DNA of 64,000 nucleotides from Labilithrix sp. (lineage in GTDB: Bacteria; Myxococcota_A; Polyangia; Polyangiales; Polyangiaceae), in the NCBI GenBank assembly GCA_019637225.1, contig JAHBWC010000023.1, forward strand, positions 1-64,000, in the 5' to 3' direction. The position numbers and the translations under genes were made by a program. This document shows positions 51,312-60,809 of this stretch, piece after piece; position 1 is the first letter of the stretch; each line of letters begins with the position of its first letter. The notes under the pieces are model-generated. The model made no database searches. It worked only from the letters and a program-made list of their open reading frames with translations, and was not told the origin of the DNA.

Positions 51312-54300
51312 GTGTGGCTCCTCTGCCTGAGGCGGTTCGATCGCGACGTCGGGCTCGTGCTCGCGTCGTTCGTCGTTCTCCTGGCGCTGGAGAACCTCGG
51401 CGTCGGTCTCGGCTGGCGCTCCGAGTTCGCGAGCCCGTCGGAGATGGGCAGCGCGCGGCTCTACCTGTCGCCGATCGCCCTGGCGTTCTCGATCCCCGTC
51501 GCGATCTCGGCCGTCCTGATGGCGCGGCTGGCCGTCGGGCGGCGAGCCGCGGCCGTCGGCTTCCTCGGGGTGCTCGGCGGCGCGGCGCTCGCGATCGGCG
51601 TCTCGACGGGGCGGCGCATGGCGAGCGTCGCGGTCCGCGCGCCGTTCGTCGTCGTCGTCGCGCTCGTCGCCGGGCTCGCGGCTTGGCTGCTCGCGCGCGA
51701 GCTTTTGCGCACGCGTCGAGGCGTCGTCGCAGGCGCCGGCGCCCTCGTCGCCGTGCTCGCCTGGCTCGCCGACGCGTTCGTCCTTCCGCGGCTCTATCCG
51801 GCCTTTCACCTGGCGCTCTTCTTCGTCACGCTCATCGCCTGGTCGGCGACGTCGCTCGTATTTGCTCGGCTCCGCGCTTCGGTCGTCAACGCCGTCGCGC
51901 TCGCGGCGATCGTGGTCGCGTCCGCCTCGCTGGCGTGGGCGCCCCACGCGGCGGTCAAGGTGGGCACGGAGGACAACCTCCGGAGGGTCTTGCTCGAGCG
52001 CGCGCCGATCCTCGGGCGCTCGGTCGAGGTGGCGAGCAAGATGGCACCGCCGCCGCCCGTCGAGGAAGACGCCGCGTCCGAGGCGACGCTCGCCGGTCTC
52101 CGCGCGCAGAAGGGTGGCCGCGCGCTCGACTGGAACGGGCGCGACATCGTCCTCGTCACGATCGACGCGCTCCGCGCCGATCACGTCTCGGCGTACGGGT
52201 ACGCGCGAAAGACGACGCCGAACATCGACGCGCTCGCGGCGCGAGGCGCGCGGTTCGAGCGCGCGTACTGCCCGACGCCGCACACGTCGTACTCGATCGC
52301 GTCGCTGATGACGGGGAAATACATGAAGCCGCTCCTCGCCCTCGGCACGAACGAGGACACGAGCGAGACGTGGCCCGTACAGCTCCGTCGTTACGGCTAC
52401 CGGACGGCGGCGTTCTACCCGCCGGCGGTCTTCTTCATCGACGAGCACCGCTTCCGCCGGATGCGCGACGAATCCCTCGGCTTCGAATACAAGAAGGAGG
52501 AGTTCGCCGACGCCGATCTCCGCCGCGCCCAGATCGAGCGGTATCTCTCGGCGGCGCCGAAGGACAAGCCTCTCTTCTTGTGGGTTCACCTCTTCGAGCC
52601 CCACGAGCCCTACGAGCCCCACGCCGAGTTCCCGTTCGAGGGAGATCCCCGCGTCGACGCCTACGACAGCGAGATCGCCGCGGCCGACGCGCTCGTCGGA
52701 GACGTCGTCGCGCTCGTCGAGGCGAAGCGGCCGCCCGGCGCCGTGTTCATCGTGAGCGCGGACCACGGCGAGGAGCACGGCGATCACGGCGGTCGCTACC
52801 ACGGGACGACGGTCTACGAGGAGCAGGTGAGGGTGCCGCTCGTCGTCGTCGGGCCCGGCGTCGCGCCGCGCGTGATCGCGCCGCCGGTGCAGACGATCGA
52901 CCTCTTGCCGACGTCGCTCGCGGCGCTCGACGTCCCGATCCCGCCGCGCGTGCGGGGCAGGGACCTCGGTCCGGCGCTCGCCGGGACCGCGCCCGCGACC
53001 GACCAGGGGCTCGCGTTCGCGGAGACCGACGACTACACGCTCGTCGCCCGCGGCGACGACCGCCTCGTCTGCCGGCGCAAGATCGGCTCGTGCACGCTGT
53101 TCGACGTCGCGCGCGATCCGGGGCAGACCCGCCCGCTCAACGACGAGCGGCGAGAGCGGGTCGAGGAGCTGAAGAAGCTGACCGCGGCGATCGAGCGCGA
53201 GACGGGGAAGCTCGAGGTGACCGGGCTCCCGGACGCGCTCCGCCGCGGGCTCCAGGGCGATCGCGACGCGGCCGAGGACGTGGCGCCCTTGCTGGACGAC
53301 GCGCGCGTCGACATCCGGCGCCTCGCCGCGCGCTGCGCGTTCAAGCTGGCGGCGCCCGAGATGGCGGCGCAGCTCGAGCGGTCCGAGGCCCACGACGACG
53401 ACGCGGAGGTCCGCCGCTGGAGCTCGCTCGCGCGCCTGCGGATCGACCGCGGCGAGGCGGTGGCCCGCGCGCGCCTCGACGCGGCCGCCGGCGCGCTCGG
53501 CGTGGCCATCGCCGACGACGAGAGGTACGCCGCCGCGCTCGCGCTCGGCGAGCACGGTGACGCCCGCGGCGAGCGCGAGCTCCTCGCCCGGTGGTCGGCG
53601 ACCTTCACGCCCGGTTCTGGGGTAGGGGGCGAGCTCGACGACGCGCGCGCGATCCTCGCCGCGTTCGGGGTCCTCCGCTCGAAGGCCGCGGTCCCGCTGC
53701 TCATCCGGGCGCTCGATGACGTGCGTCTCAGGCCGTACGTCATCGAGGCTCTCGCCGACATCGGCGACGCGCGCGCGAAGGATCCGCTGCTCGAGGTGTT
53801 CGCCGAGGAGCGCTACGTCCACCTGCGCGCCCTCGAGGCGCAGACGCTCTTCAAGCTCGGCGCGAGGGAGAAGCTCATTCCCGCGCTCACGCGCTTCGCG
53901 GGCACCCCCGAGCCGCTCGCCGAGGCGATCGTCGTCGCGCGCGAGGCGAAGCTCCTGACCGCGGACCGTGGCGGATGGGTCGCGCCGACGCCGCCGACTG
54001 CCGGCGCGGAGGTCGCCCTGAGGCTTCGCGTGACGAGGCCCGGACCGTCACGCCTGCTCGTCCTCGCCGCGGAGAACGCCGCGCGGGGCGATCTGCACGG
54101 GACGATCGGAGACGAGCCCGCCGAGGCGTTCACGACCGCGACCGTGGGCCGTGTGTTCGTCGTGGAGGTCGGAGATCTCGAGGGCCGCGAGCTCCGCGTC
54201 AGCCTCTCGAGCCAGGTGGGCATCGCCGCGCTCTGGCTCGTGCCGCGCGCGGACGAGATTCCGCCGCCCCCGCCGCGGGCGTGGGACGCGGGGGCCTCGA

Positions 54301-54320
54301 GCGACGCGATCCCGCCCTGA
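51312..54320 (+). CDS. Membrane sulfatase-fold protein with HEAT-like repeats
   Basis: The 1002-residue protein has about six N-terminal membrane helices (residues 10-200), an alkaline-phosphatase/sulfatase-fold domain (about 275-620) and a helical C-terminal part with HEAT-like repeats (about 650-870, e.g. 'VRRWSSLARLRI', 'VPLLIRALDD'). Metal ligands appear in 'VLVTIDALRADH' (D285) and 'VSADHGEEHGDHG'. The sulfatase nucleophile motif C-x-P-x-R is absent; the matching place reads 'CPTPHTSYSIASLMTG', so T325 may be the nucleophile, as in phosphoethanolamine and lipoteichoic-acid transferases with similar topology. It may modify an envelope polymer. The start is GTG 51312. Confidence 0.82.
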   Translation: MWLLCLRRFDRDVGLVLASFVVLLALENLGVGLGWRSEFASPSEMGSARLYLSPIALAFSIPVAISAVLMARLAVGRRAAAVGFLGVLGGAALAIGVSTGRRMASVAVRAPFVVVVALVAGLAAWLLARELLRTRRGVVAGAGALVAVLAWLADAFVLPRLYPAFHLALFFVTLIAWSATSLVFARLRASVVNAVALAAIVVASASLAWAPHAAVKVGTEDNLRRVLLERAPILGRSVEVASKMAPPPPVEEDAASEATLAGLRAQKGGRALDWNGRDIVLVTIDALRADHVSAYGYARKTTPNIDALAARGARFERAYCPTPHTSYSIASLMTGKYMKPLLALGTNEDTSETWPVQLRRYGYRTAAFYPPAVFFIDEHRFRRMRDESLGFEYKKEEFADADLRRAQIERYLSAAPKDKPLFLWVHLFEPHEPYEPHAEFPFEGDPRVDAYDSEIAAADALVGDVVALVEAKRPPGAVFIVSADHGEEHGDHGGRYHGTTVYEEQVRVPLVVVGPGVAPRVIAPPVQTIDLLPTSLAALDVPIPPRVRGRDLGPALAGTAPATDQGLAFAETDDYTLVARGDDRLVCRRKIGSCTLFDVARDPGQTRPLNDERRERVEELKKLTAAIERETGKLEVTGLPDALRRGLQGDRDAAEDVAPLLDDARVDIRRLAARCAFKLAAPEMAAQLERSEAHDDDAEVRRWSSLARLRIDRGEAVARARLDAAAGALGVAIADDERYAAALALGEHGDARGERELLARWSATFTPGSGVGGELDDARAILAAFGVLRSKAAVPLLIRALDDVRLRPYVIEALADIGDARAKDPLLEVFAEERYVHLRALEAQTLFKLGAREKLIPALTRFAGTPEPLAEAIVVAREAKLLTADRGGWVAPTPPTAGAEVALRLRVTRPGPSRLLVLAAENAARGDLHGTIGDEPAEAFTTATVGRVFVVEVGDLEGRELRVSLSSQVGIAALWLVPRADEIPPPPPRAWDAGASSDAIPP

Positions 54321-54452
54321 CCAGGCGCGGCTCGGCGGCCAGTGCCCCGCCGAGCCACGGCGCGCCGCCGTGAAAATCGCGCGCCGGCGCTTCCGTCCGC
54401 ACCTGGAAACCTGGGCTCGACTGCTCGGGACGCTGAGGCTATTGTCCCCCGC

Positions 54453-55742
54453 GTGAGCGACGAAAAGCGCAGCGAAGACGAGAAGGACGACAAGGTCGCG
54501 GACGCCGGCGAGGGCGCCGACGAGACCCGCAGCGAGGCCGACGCCGACGTCGACGTCGCCGAGCGGCCCGCGGACGTGGACGCTGCCTCGTCGGACGACG
54601 CGAGCGAGACCGAGGACGACGACGCGGCGAACCCGGCCGCGATCGCGCGCCGTGTCGCCGCCCTGGGCGGGGAGGACGCCTCCGAGGCGCTCGCCCGCGA
54701 GGAGGAGCGCAAGCTCGACGAGCGCCGCGCGTCGAAGAAGAAGGGCAAGAAGAAGGGCGGCCTCGAGGTCGCCGCTTCGAAGAAGCTAGCCAAGATCGGC
54801 ACGCGCGCCGAGCCGAAGCGCCGCGTCGCCGTCGCCGCCGACGCCGACCCGCTCATCGAGCGCACCGCGAAGCTCAGCGAGTGGGCGAAGAAGAACCAGA
54901 AGCTCGTGCAGGTCGTCGGCGCCGCGGTGCTCGTCGGGCTCCTCGGGCTCGCGGGCTTCCTCTACTACGACAACAAGCGCGAGACCGAGGCTTCGCTGAT
55001 CCTCACGAAGGCCGTCGAGGCGCAGCGCGCCCAGATCGGCGAGCCGAAGAAGGACGACGAGGACGAGGACAACCGTCAGCTCTACTTCAAGACGTTCGAC
55101 GACCGCCGCGCGGCCGCGCTCAAGCAGTACAAGGAAGTGCAGTCGAAGTTCCCCGGCACCGGCGCGGCGATCCTCGCGCGGCTCGCCGAGGGTTCGCTCC
55201 TCCTCGACAAGCGCGACGCCGACGGCGCGCTCGCCGCGTTCAACGACGTCAAGGGCTCGGCGCTCGCCGCGGCCGACATGGAAGTGAAGGGCAGGGCGCT
55301 CGAGGGCCTCGGCTTCGCGCACGAGCTCAAGGCGCAGGCCGCCCCGGCCGAGAAGGACAAGGCGCTCGACGCCGCGCTCGCCGCGTTCAAGGAGCTCGAG
55401 ACCGCGGTGGACGTCAAGGGCTTCAAGGAGCTCGCGATGTACCACCAGGCTCGCGTCCTCATGGCGAAGGGCGACAAGGACAAGGCGAAGGAGATCCTCG
55501 TCAGCCTGAAGGAGCGCCTCGACAGGGGCGAGGAACCGATCGCGTCGGGCCTACCCGCGCCGCCGAGCTTCCCGTTCTTGAAGGAGGTCGCGATGGACCG
55601 CCTCCACGAGATCGACCCCGCGGCAGCGCCGAAGACCCACCCGGGCGCGGGCGGCGGCGGCATGAACCTCTCGCCGGCGCAGATCCGCAAGATGATGGAA
55701 GACATGCAGAAGAGGCAGAGCCCGCACGGGGGCGGGCATTGA
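54453..55742 (+). CDS. YfgM-like TPR membrane protein
   Basis: The 429-residue protein has an acidic disordered N-terminus, a Lys-rich patch ('KKKGKKKGG'), one transmembrane helix ('VQVVGAAVLVGLLGLAGFLY', about residue 150-170) and a TPR-type periplasmic part ('AAALKQYKEVQSKFPG', 'LDKRDADGALAAFNDVKG'). This matches YfgM, which in E. coli is encoded beside bamB and helps envelope protein folding; bamB follows here with a 4-base overlap. The start is GTG 54453; the upstream frame is not coding-like. Confidence 0.78.
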   Translation: MSDEKRSEDEKDDKVADAGEGADETRSEADADVDVAERPADVDAASSDDASETEDDDAANPAAIARRVAALGGEDASEALAREEERKLDERRASKKKGKKKGGLEVAASKKLAKIGTRAEPKRRVAVAADADPLIERTAKLSEWAKKNQKLVQVVGAAVLVGLLGLAGFLYYDNKRETEASLILTKAVEAQRAQIGEPKKDDEDEDNRQLYFKTFDDRRAAALKQYKEVQSKFPGTGAAILARLAEGSLLLDKRDADGALAAFNDVKGSALAAADMEVKGRALEGLGFAHELKAQAAPAEKDKALDAALAAFKELETAVDVKGFKELAMYHQARVLMAKGDKDKAKEILVSLKERLDRGEEPIASGLPAPPSFPFLKEVAMDRLHEIDPAAAPKTHPGAGGGGMNLSPAQIRKMMEDMQKRQSPHGGGH

Positions 55743-57067
55743 TCTTCGCGCGGTCGGCGCGCTCCACGACGGCGGGAGCGCGCGGCGTCGCGCTCCTCCT
55801 CGCGCTCGGCACGTCGGCCTGCGGCCTCGGTGAGCTCTTCGGCGGCGACCGCGTCAACCCCGAGGTCCCGAGCTGGTACAACCGCCCGAACGGGGCGATG
55901 CACGTCTTCGCGCACCGCAAGCTCACGATCGAGGGACGCGCGCAGGGCGAGGAGTGGGAGCGGGGCAAGCCCGAGGTCGATCCCGAGCACGATCGCGTGT
56001 TCGTCGGCTCGTCGGACCACGGCCTCTACGCGCTCCGCGCGGGCGACGCGAGCACGCTCTGGCGCTTCGAGACCGCGAACATGGTGCAGAGCGAGCCGCT
56101 CTACGACCCCGAGATGGACTACGTCTACTTCGGGTCGAACGACGGCGCCCTCTACTGCGTGAAGGCCGCCACGGGCGCGCTGGTCTACCGCTTCGACACG
56201 GGCGCGGAGGTCTCGCGGAAGCCCGTTCGGCTCGGCGAGGTCCTGATGTTCGCCAACGCTTCGGACTTCTTGTTCGCCATCGATCGGCGGACGGGCAAGC
56301 CGCGGTGGCAGGTCCGGCGGACACCCGCGCTCGGCATGGAGATCAGCGGCCACGCCGGACCGGCGGTCGATCCGACGACCGGCATCGTTTACATGGCGTA
56401 CTCCGACGGCCACGTCATCGCGTACGGCGTCGCGGACGGCGCGGAGAAGTGGACGCCCGTAGACCTGTCCGCCGAGGCCGAGCAGGCGGGCGGAGAGGCC
56501 CCGCGATACCTCGACGTCGACAGCACGCCGATCATCGACGCGCACCCGCAGGGGCACGTCGTCTACGTCTCGAGCTACGCGGGCGGCGTCTACGCGCTCG
56601 ACGCGGCGTCCGGCTCGCGTGTCTGGTCGAACGACAAGGCGGTCGGTGTGACCGACCTCATGCTCTTCGACGAGGTCGCGCACGCGCCGCACCCGAACGG
56701 TCCCGACACGGGCGGGCCGACCGTCCCGCCGAAGAAGATGCTCCTCGCGTCGAGCGCCGCGAGCGGCCTGATGGGCCTCGATCCGTTCACGGGCCGCGTC
56801 GTCTGGCGCAACAAGGTGCCCGAGGGTGGCGTGACGGCTCCGGTCGCGTTCGCCGGCGCCGTCCTCGTCGGCACGAGCCGCTACGGCCTGTTCATGCTGT
56901 CGCCGCGCAACGGCAAGGTCATCGACGGGATCGACCTCGGCTCGGGCTTCGCCCAGACGGCCGGAGCGTTCGCCGGGCGCGCGTACGTCATGACGAACGC
57001 CGGCACGTTCATCGGCGTCGCCGTGACGCCGCCGCTGCCGGCCCGCGCGAAGACCGCGCGCAACTGA
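55739..57067 (+). CDS. bamB: BamB-like PQQ-repeat lipoprotein
   Basis: The 442-residue protein has a lipoprotein signal ('LLLALGTSACG') and an eight-bladed propeller of PQQ-type repeats ('VFVGSSDHGLYALRAGDAST', 'VYFGSNDGALYCVKAATG', 'FLFAIDRRTGKPRWQV', 'LMGLDPFTGRVVWRN'). BamB supports outer-membrane protein assembly. The start is TTG 55739, overlapping the YfgM-like stop as TTGA, which couples the two genes. In combination with bamD at 47 kb the BAM accessory set is partly gathered in this window; bamA is not seen. Confidence 0.85.
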   Translation: MIFARSARSTTAGARGVALLLALGTSACGLGELFGGDRVNPEVPSWYNRPNGAMHVFAHRKLTIEGRAQGEEWERGKPEVDPEHDRVFVGSSDHGLYALRAGDASTLWRFETANMVQSEPLYDPEMDYVYFGSNDGALYCVKAATGALVYRFDTGAEVSRKPVRLGEVLMFANASDFLFAIDRRTGKPRWQVRRTPALGMEISGHAGPAVDPTTGIVYMAYSDGHVIAYGVADGAEKWTPVDLSAEAEQAGGEAPRYLDVDSTPIIDAHPQGHVVYVSSYAGGVYALDAASGSRVWSNDKAVGVTDLMLFDEVAHAPHPNGPDTGGPTVPPKKMLLASSAASGLMGLDPFTGRVVWRNKVPEGGVTAPVAFAGAVLVGTSRYGLFMLSPRNGKVIDGIDLGSGFAQTAGAFAGRAYVMTNAGTFIGVAVTPPLPARAKTARN

Positions 57068-57432
57068 CGCGTTCGGCCGCGTGGGGGCGCCGGCGCCGCG
57101 CGCGGCAGTCCGTGCTCGTGCTTGCGCGTTGCGAGCTCGAAGCGGTTGCCGGGGCTCGAGCGGGTGGTTGGACGGGTGGAGATGAGGCTGAAGCCATCCC
57201 CCACCGGCCCCTTTCCGAATTTCGCATAAGATGCATTATGTCAACTCGTTGTACGCGATCGGCCTTGTTTTTCAGGGTCTCGGGCGTCGGGCTCGGCCGC
57301 GCGACGGCGTCCGTCGGGTGCGGCCGGCCGCCGTCCGGCTGACGTGGCGAAGCCGCCTGCCACGCGGCGGCGCGAGCTCGTGCGGCGCCGCGGACGATGC
57401 GCGTCGGAACGTCGGTTGCACCGGGCGATGCG
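57068..57432. other. 365-base intergenic region with an AT-rich promoter-like patch
   Basis: No gene is recognised. The patch at 57211-57250 is conspicuously AT-rich. It holds CATAA-GATGCA-TTATG (57225-57240), a 5-base inverted repeat. On the plus strand TTTCCG (57212-57217) and ATTATG (57235-57240) are spaced by 17 and may be the promoter of the downstream phosphatase gene. The remaining sequence is GC-rich and featureless. Confidence 0.45.
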
Positions 57433-58293
57433 ATGGCCACCCACGAGTCTGCGTCGCGCAGTCGTCCCCGACACCGCTCCGCTCGGGCCGCGACGTCCGC
57501 GAAGCGTGAGCTCCGGTTCAAGGCGCTCGCGACGGACTACGACGGCACGCTCGCGGACGACGGCAAGGTCCTGCCGGACACACTCGCGGCGCTGCGACGC
57601 GCGAGGAAGGCCGGCCGGAGGCTCATCCTGGTCACCGGGCGCGAGCTCGAGGATCTCATGCGGACGTTCTCGGAGGTGGACCTCTTCGACGTCATCGTGG
57701 CGGAGAACGGCGCGCTGCTCTACACGCCCTGCCCGTTCCCGCCGCGCGAGCGCCCGCTCGCGCCTCCGCCGCCGCCCGAGTTCGCCCGGACGCTCATCGA
57801 GCGCGGCGTCGGGCCCGTCTCGAGCGGCCGCATCATCGTCGCGACCTGGGAGCCGCACCAGCAGGTCGTCCTCGACACGATTCGGGACCTCGGGCTCGAG
57901 CTCGAGGTCATCTTCAACAAGGGCGCGGTCATGGTCCTGCCGTCCGGCGTCAACAAGGCCACCGGGCTCCGCGCGGCGCTCGCCGACCTCGAGATCGAGC
58001 CGTCGCAGGTCGTCGGCGTCGGCGACGGAGAGAACGACCACTCGCTCCTCGCGGCGACGGGACTCGGCGTCGCCGTCGCGAACGCCGTGCCCGCGCTCAA
58101 GAAGAGCGCGGACCTGGTGATGCTCCACCCGCGCGGCGCCGGCGTCGTGGAGCTCCTCGACCAGATGCTGGCGACGGACCTGGCGGACGTCGAACGCGCG
58201 AAGCCGCACGCCGCCGCGCCGATCGTTCCCGCCGACGTTCAGTCGTCGACGCGCGTGGCCCGCGAAGGTCGTCCCAAGCACTCGTCGTCGTGA
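57433..58293 (+). CDS. HAD-family phosphatase (Cof type)
   Basis: The 286-residue protein is a HAD hydrolase of the Cof/sugar-phosphatase type. Motif I is 'LATDYDGTLADDG' (nucleophile and acid Asp), motif II 'RLILVTGRE', the Lys of motif III lies in 'GVNKATGL', and motif IV is 'VVGVGDGENDHSLL'. A cap segment lies between ('FPPRERPLAPPPPPEFA'). The substrate is unknown; the absence of a signal peptide suggests cytosolic action. The frame opens at ATG 57397, which would add 12 residues; neither start has a good ribosome site. Confidence 0.88.
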   Translation: MATHESASRSRPRHRSARAATSAKRELRFKALATDYDGTLADDGKVLPDTLAALRRARKAGRRLILVTGRELEDLMRTFSEVDLFDVIVAENGALLYTPCPFPPRERPLAPPPPPEFARTLIERGVGPVSSGRIIVATWEPHQQVVLDTIRDLGLELEVIFNKGAVMVLPSGVNKATGLRAALADLEIEPSQVVGVGDGENDHSLLAATGLGVAVANAVPALKKSADLVMLHPRGAGVVELLDQMLATDLADVERAKPHAAAPIVPADVQSSTRVAREGRPKHSSS

Positions 58294-58390
58294 CGTCGCC
58301 GCGCGCGCCGCGTTCGTTTGGTCGTCGACGCGGGCGCCCCGTCATGGCGGCGGTTCGCGAGTGAGCGAGCCCTCGTCACCGTGGCGGACG

Positions 58391-58416
58391 CGACCGAGAA
58401 CGTTCGTTCTCGGTCG
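58391..58416. promoter_or_regulatory. 26-base perfect palindrome with a GAAC-N4-GTTC core
   Basis: Two perfect 12-base arms (58391-58402 and 58405-58416) flank a central TT. The centre contains GAAC-GTTC-GTTC (58398-58409), which fits the GAAC-N4-GTTC form of Gram-positive-type LexA boxes. It lies about 110 bases before a lipoprotein gene. An operator is more likely than a terminator because no T-run follows; which protein binds is unknown. Confidence 0.5.
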
Positions 58417-58524
58417 GGGCGTTCACAACGCGTCGCCGGTCGGACGGCGATACATCGCTAACTATCGAAAATCGCGGGTGTTGTGCTGGTTGTGGCCGCC
58501 CGGCGCACGGCTTGCTGGCTGTCC

Positions 58525-59082
58525 ATGTACATCATGGTGTCCTTACCGAAGTCGCTCGCTCACGCTCTCGTCCTCACCGTCGTCGCCGCGTCGGCCGCGG
58601 GATGCGTCAACGACGAGGAGAGCGCGAAGGCTGACGGGACGATGAAGTCGGACGGCTACGCGCTCTTTGCGGTCGAGAACAGCCGCCAGCAGCGCAACGA
58701 CGTCACGGTCACCGTGCGCGACGCCGACGCCGGCGCCACCTACGTCCTCTTGTACTCGGAGGGCGCTCCGCGGAACGTCGGCTGGTTCCTCTTCGATCCG
58801 AACGCCCGATCGCGATGCGGCGGCAGCACGGGACCGCACTGCGAGGTCGCCGGCTTCGGGTACATGGTCGACGTCGTGAAGGTTCCCGAGGGCTCGACCG
58901 AGGTCGTCCTGCGCGACGAGCGCTGCGGATGCGACGCCGACAGCGACGAGAAGAGCTGGACGGGGCACTGGGCGGTCATGCGCGTGGAGCGCACCGACCG
59001 CACGAACGCGGTCACGTTCGACGTACGGGCGCTCAAGGTCAGCGGGTACGCGTCCGAGCCGAAGATCGACCAACTTCAGTAA
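58525..59082 (+). CDS. Lipoprotein of unknown function
   Basis: The 185-residue protein starts with a signal peptide ending in 'VVAASAAGC' and a mature domain of beta character ('NDVTVTVRDADAGATYVLLY', 'STEVVLRDERCGCDAD') with four or five Cys. No family is recognised. ATG 58525 is the first reasonable start; ATG 58534 is equally possible. A long palindrome lies about 110 bases upstream. The urease operon starts 81 bases downstream on the same strand. Confidence 0.75.
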   Translation: MYIMVSLPKSLAHALVLTVVAASAAGCVNDEESAKADGTMKSDGYALFAVENSRQQRNDVTVTVRDADAGATYVLLYSEGAPRNVGWFLFDPNARSRCGGSTGPHCEVAGFGYMVDVVKVPEGSTEVVLRDERCGCDADSDEKSWTGHWAVMRVERTDRTNAVTFDVRALKVSGYASEPKIDQLQ

Positions 59083-59163
59083 GCCGAGCAGGGCGGCGCG
59101 GCGGGCCACCGCGCGGCGTCGGCGTCCGCGTCCCTTGCGCGGGTTGACTCGGGTCCGGGCATC

Positions 59164-60033
59164 GTGGACCGTTCGCGGATGCACGTGACCGTTGGCGAAG
59201 GCGCCGTCGCTCGGCCCGCGGGGTCCTGGCGGTCGGGCCACGGCGCGATCGTCGCGCGGAGGAGCGCCGGCCGGACGGTGCTCGCCACGACGCGCGCCGC
59301 GAGCCCGCTCCGGTTCGTGCGCCCGACGTTCCCCGGGACGACCAGCGCCGCGGTGTGCCTCGTCACGTTCGGCGGTGGGCTCGTCGACGGCGACGAGGTC
59401 GACGTCGACATCGAGGTCGAGGCCGGTGCGACGCTGGTCGCGTTCACGCAGTCGTCGACCAAGGTCTTCCGCGGGTCCTCCCGCCAGACCGTGCGCGCGA
59501 ACGTCGAGGGCACGCTCGTTCTCCTTCCGGATCCGGTCTCGGCCTTCGCCGGCGCGCGGTACACGCAGCGCGTGGATGTGGCGCTCGCGCGCGAGGGCGC
59601 CTGCGTGGTCCTCGACGGCTTCACCTCCGGCCGCGCCGCGTTCGGAGATCGGTGGGCGATGACCGCGCTCGAGCTCCGCGCCGCCGTGAGCCACGAAGGT
59701 CGCGCGGTGGTGACCGACGCGCTCCGCCTCGACTCCGCGGACGGACCGATCTCCGAGCGTGCGGGAGGGTACGACGCCTTCGCGACGCTCCTCGCGGTGG
59801 GCCGCGGCGTCGCGCCCATCGCCGCGGCCATCCAGGGCGATCCCGTCGCGCCGCCGACGCGTGACCTCGCGGTCGCGGCGGGCCCCCTTCCCCGCGCGGA
59901 CGCCCTCGGCCTGCCCGGCGCGATCGCGCGCGTGGCCGCGTCGAGCCCCGCGCGCGCGATGGCCGCGGTCCGGGCGCGGCTCCGAAACCTTCCCGACATC
60001 GATGCCGTGGATCCCTTCGGTTCTCGGTACTGA
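59164..60033 (+). CDS. ureD: Urease accessory protein UreD
   Basis: The 289-residue protein matches UreD/UreH: '[20 protein letters not shown]', '[19 protein letters not shown]', '[10 protein letters not shown]' and '[14 protein letters not shown]' are typical, and the C-terminus '[10 protein letters not shown]' fits. UreD binds apo-urease and forms the nickel-delivery complex with UreF and UreG. It is the first gene of the operon, 5 bases before ureAB. The start is GTG 59164 or ATG 59179. Confidence 0.93.
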   Translation: MDRSRMHVTVGEGAVARPAGSWRSGHGAIVARRSAGRTVLATTRAASPLRFVRPTFPGTTSAAVCLVTFGGGLVDGDEVDVDIEVEAGATLVAFTQSSTKVFRGSSRQTVRANVEGTLVLLPDPVSAFAGARYTQRVDVALAREGACVVLDGFTSGRAAFGDRWAMTALELRAAVSHEGRAVVTDALRLDSADGPISERAGGYDAFATLLAVGRGVAPIAAAIQGDPVAPPTRDLAVAAGPLPRADALGLPGAIARVAASSPARAMAAVRARLRNLPDIDAVDPFGSRY

Positions 60034-60038
60034 CGCGC

Positions 60039-60809
60039 ATGCACCTCTCGCCCCGCGACCTCGACAAGCTCGTCCTCCACGGCGCAGGCTTCCTCGCGCA
60101 GAAGCGGCTCGCGCGCGGGCTCCGCCTGAACTACCCCGAGGCCGTCGCGCTCCTCGCGACGCAGCTCCTCGAGCTCATTCGCGACGGGAATCGATCCGTC
60201 GCCGAGCTGATGGACGTCGGGCGCACGATGCTCGGCCGCGGGCAGGTGCTCCCCGGCGTCGCGCGGCTCGTCCACGAGGTGCAGGTCGAGGGCACGTTCC
60301 CCGACGGGACCAAGCTCGTCACGGTCCACGACCCCATCTGCCTCGATCACGGCGATCTCGCGCTGGCGCTCTACGGCTCGTACTTGCCCGTGCCGGACGT
60401 CGGCGTCTTCGCCGCGGCCGAGCGCGGAGCCCTCGACGCCGCGGGCGAGCGCGCCGGAGCCCTCGACGTCGCGACCGGCGAGATCGAGCTCTACGCCGGA
60501 CGCGCGCGGACGGTCCTGGAGGTCACGAGCCGCGGCGATCGCCCGATCCAGGTCGGCAGCCATTACCCGTTCGACGCGGCCAACAGCGCGCTCGAGTTCG
60601 ATCGCGCCCTCGCCCGCGGCAAGCACCTCGACATCCCGGCCGGCACGGCGGTGCGCTTCGAACCCGGCGAGACGCGCGCCGTGACGCTGGTCGCGAGCTC
60701 GGGCGACGCCGTCGAAGGGCCCTCGCCGCGCGTGCTCGCCGACGGCTTCGACCGCGCGGCCGAGGCGGCCCCCGGCGCCGAAGCCTCGCGCGGAGAGGCC
60801 TCGGCATGA
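60039..60809 (+). CDS. ureAB: Urease gamma-beta fusion subunit
   Basis: The 256-residue protein fuses the gamma subunit (about 1-100, '[20 protein letters not shown]', '[20 protein letters not shown]') to the beta subunit (about 130-240, '[16 protein letters not shown]', '[20 protein letters not shown]'), as in Helicobacter-type enzymes; most bacteria encode them separately. A 20-residue Ala/Gly linker joins them and an Ala-rich tail follows. The stop overlaps the ureC start by 4 bases (ATGA). Confidence 0.96.
   Translation: MHLSPRDLDKLVLHGAGFLAQKRLARGLRLNYPEAVALLATQLLELIRDGNRSVAELMDVGRTMLGRGQVLPGVARLVHEVQVEGTFPDGTKLVTVHDPICLDHGDLALALYGSYLPVPDVGVFAAAERGALDAAGERAGALDVATGEIELYAGRARTVLEVTSRGDRPIQVGSHYPFDAANSALEFDRALARGKHLDIPAGTAVRFEPGETRAVTLVASSGDAVEGPSPRVLADGFDRAAEAAPGAEASRGEASA

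Noticed and set aside
56881..57245. Minus-strand promoter TTGACA near 57240 driving an antisense gene over bamB
   Set aside because: TTGACA is present but no good -10 follows at 16-18 bases, and the minus-strand frame opposite bamB is a shadow.
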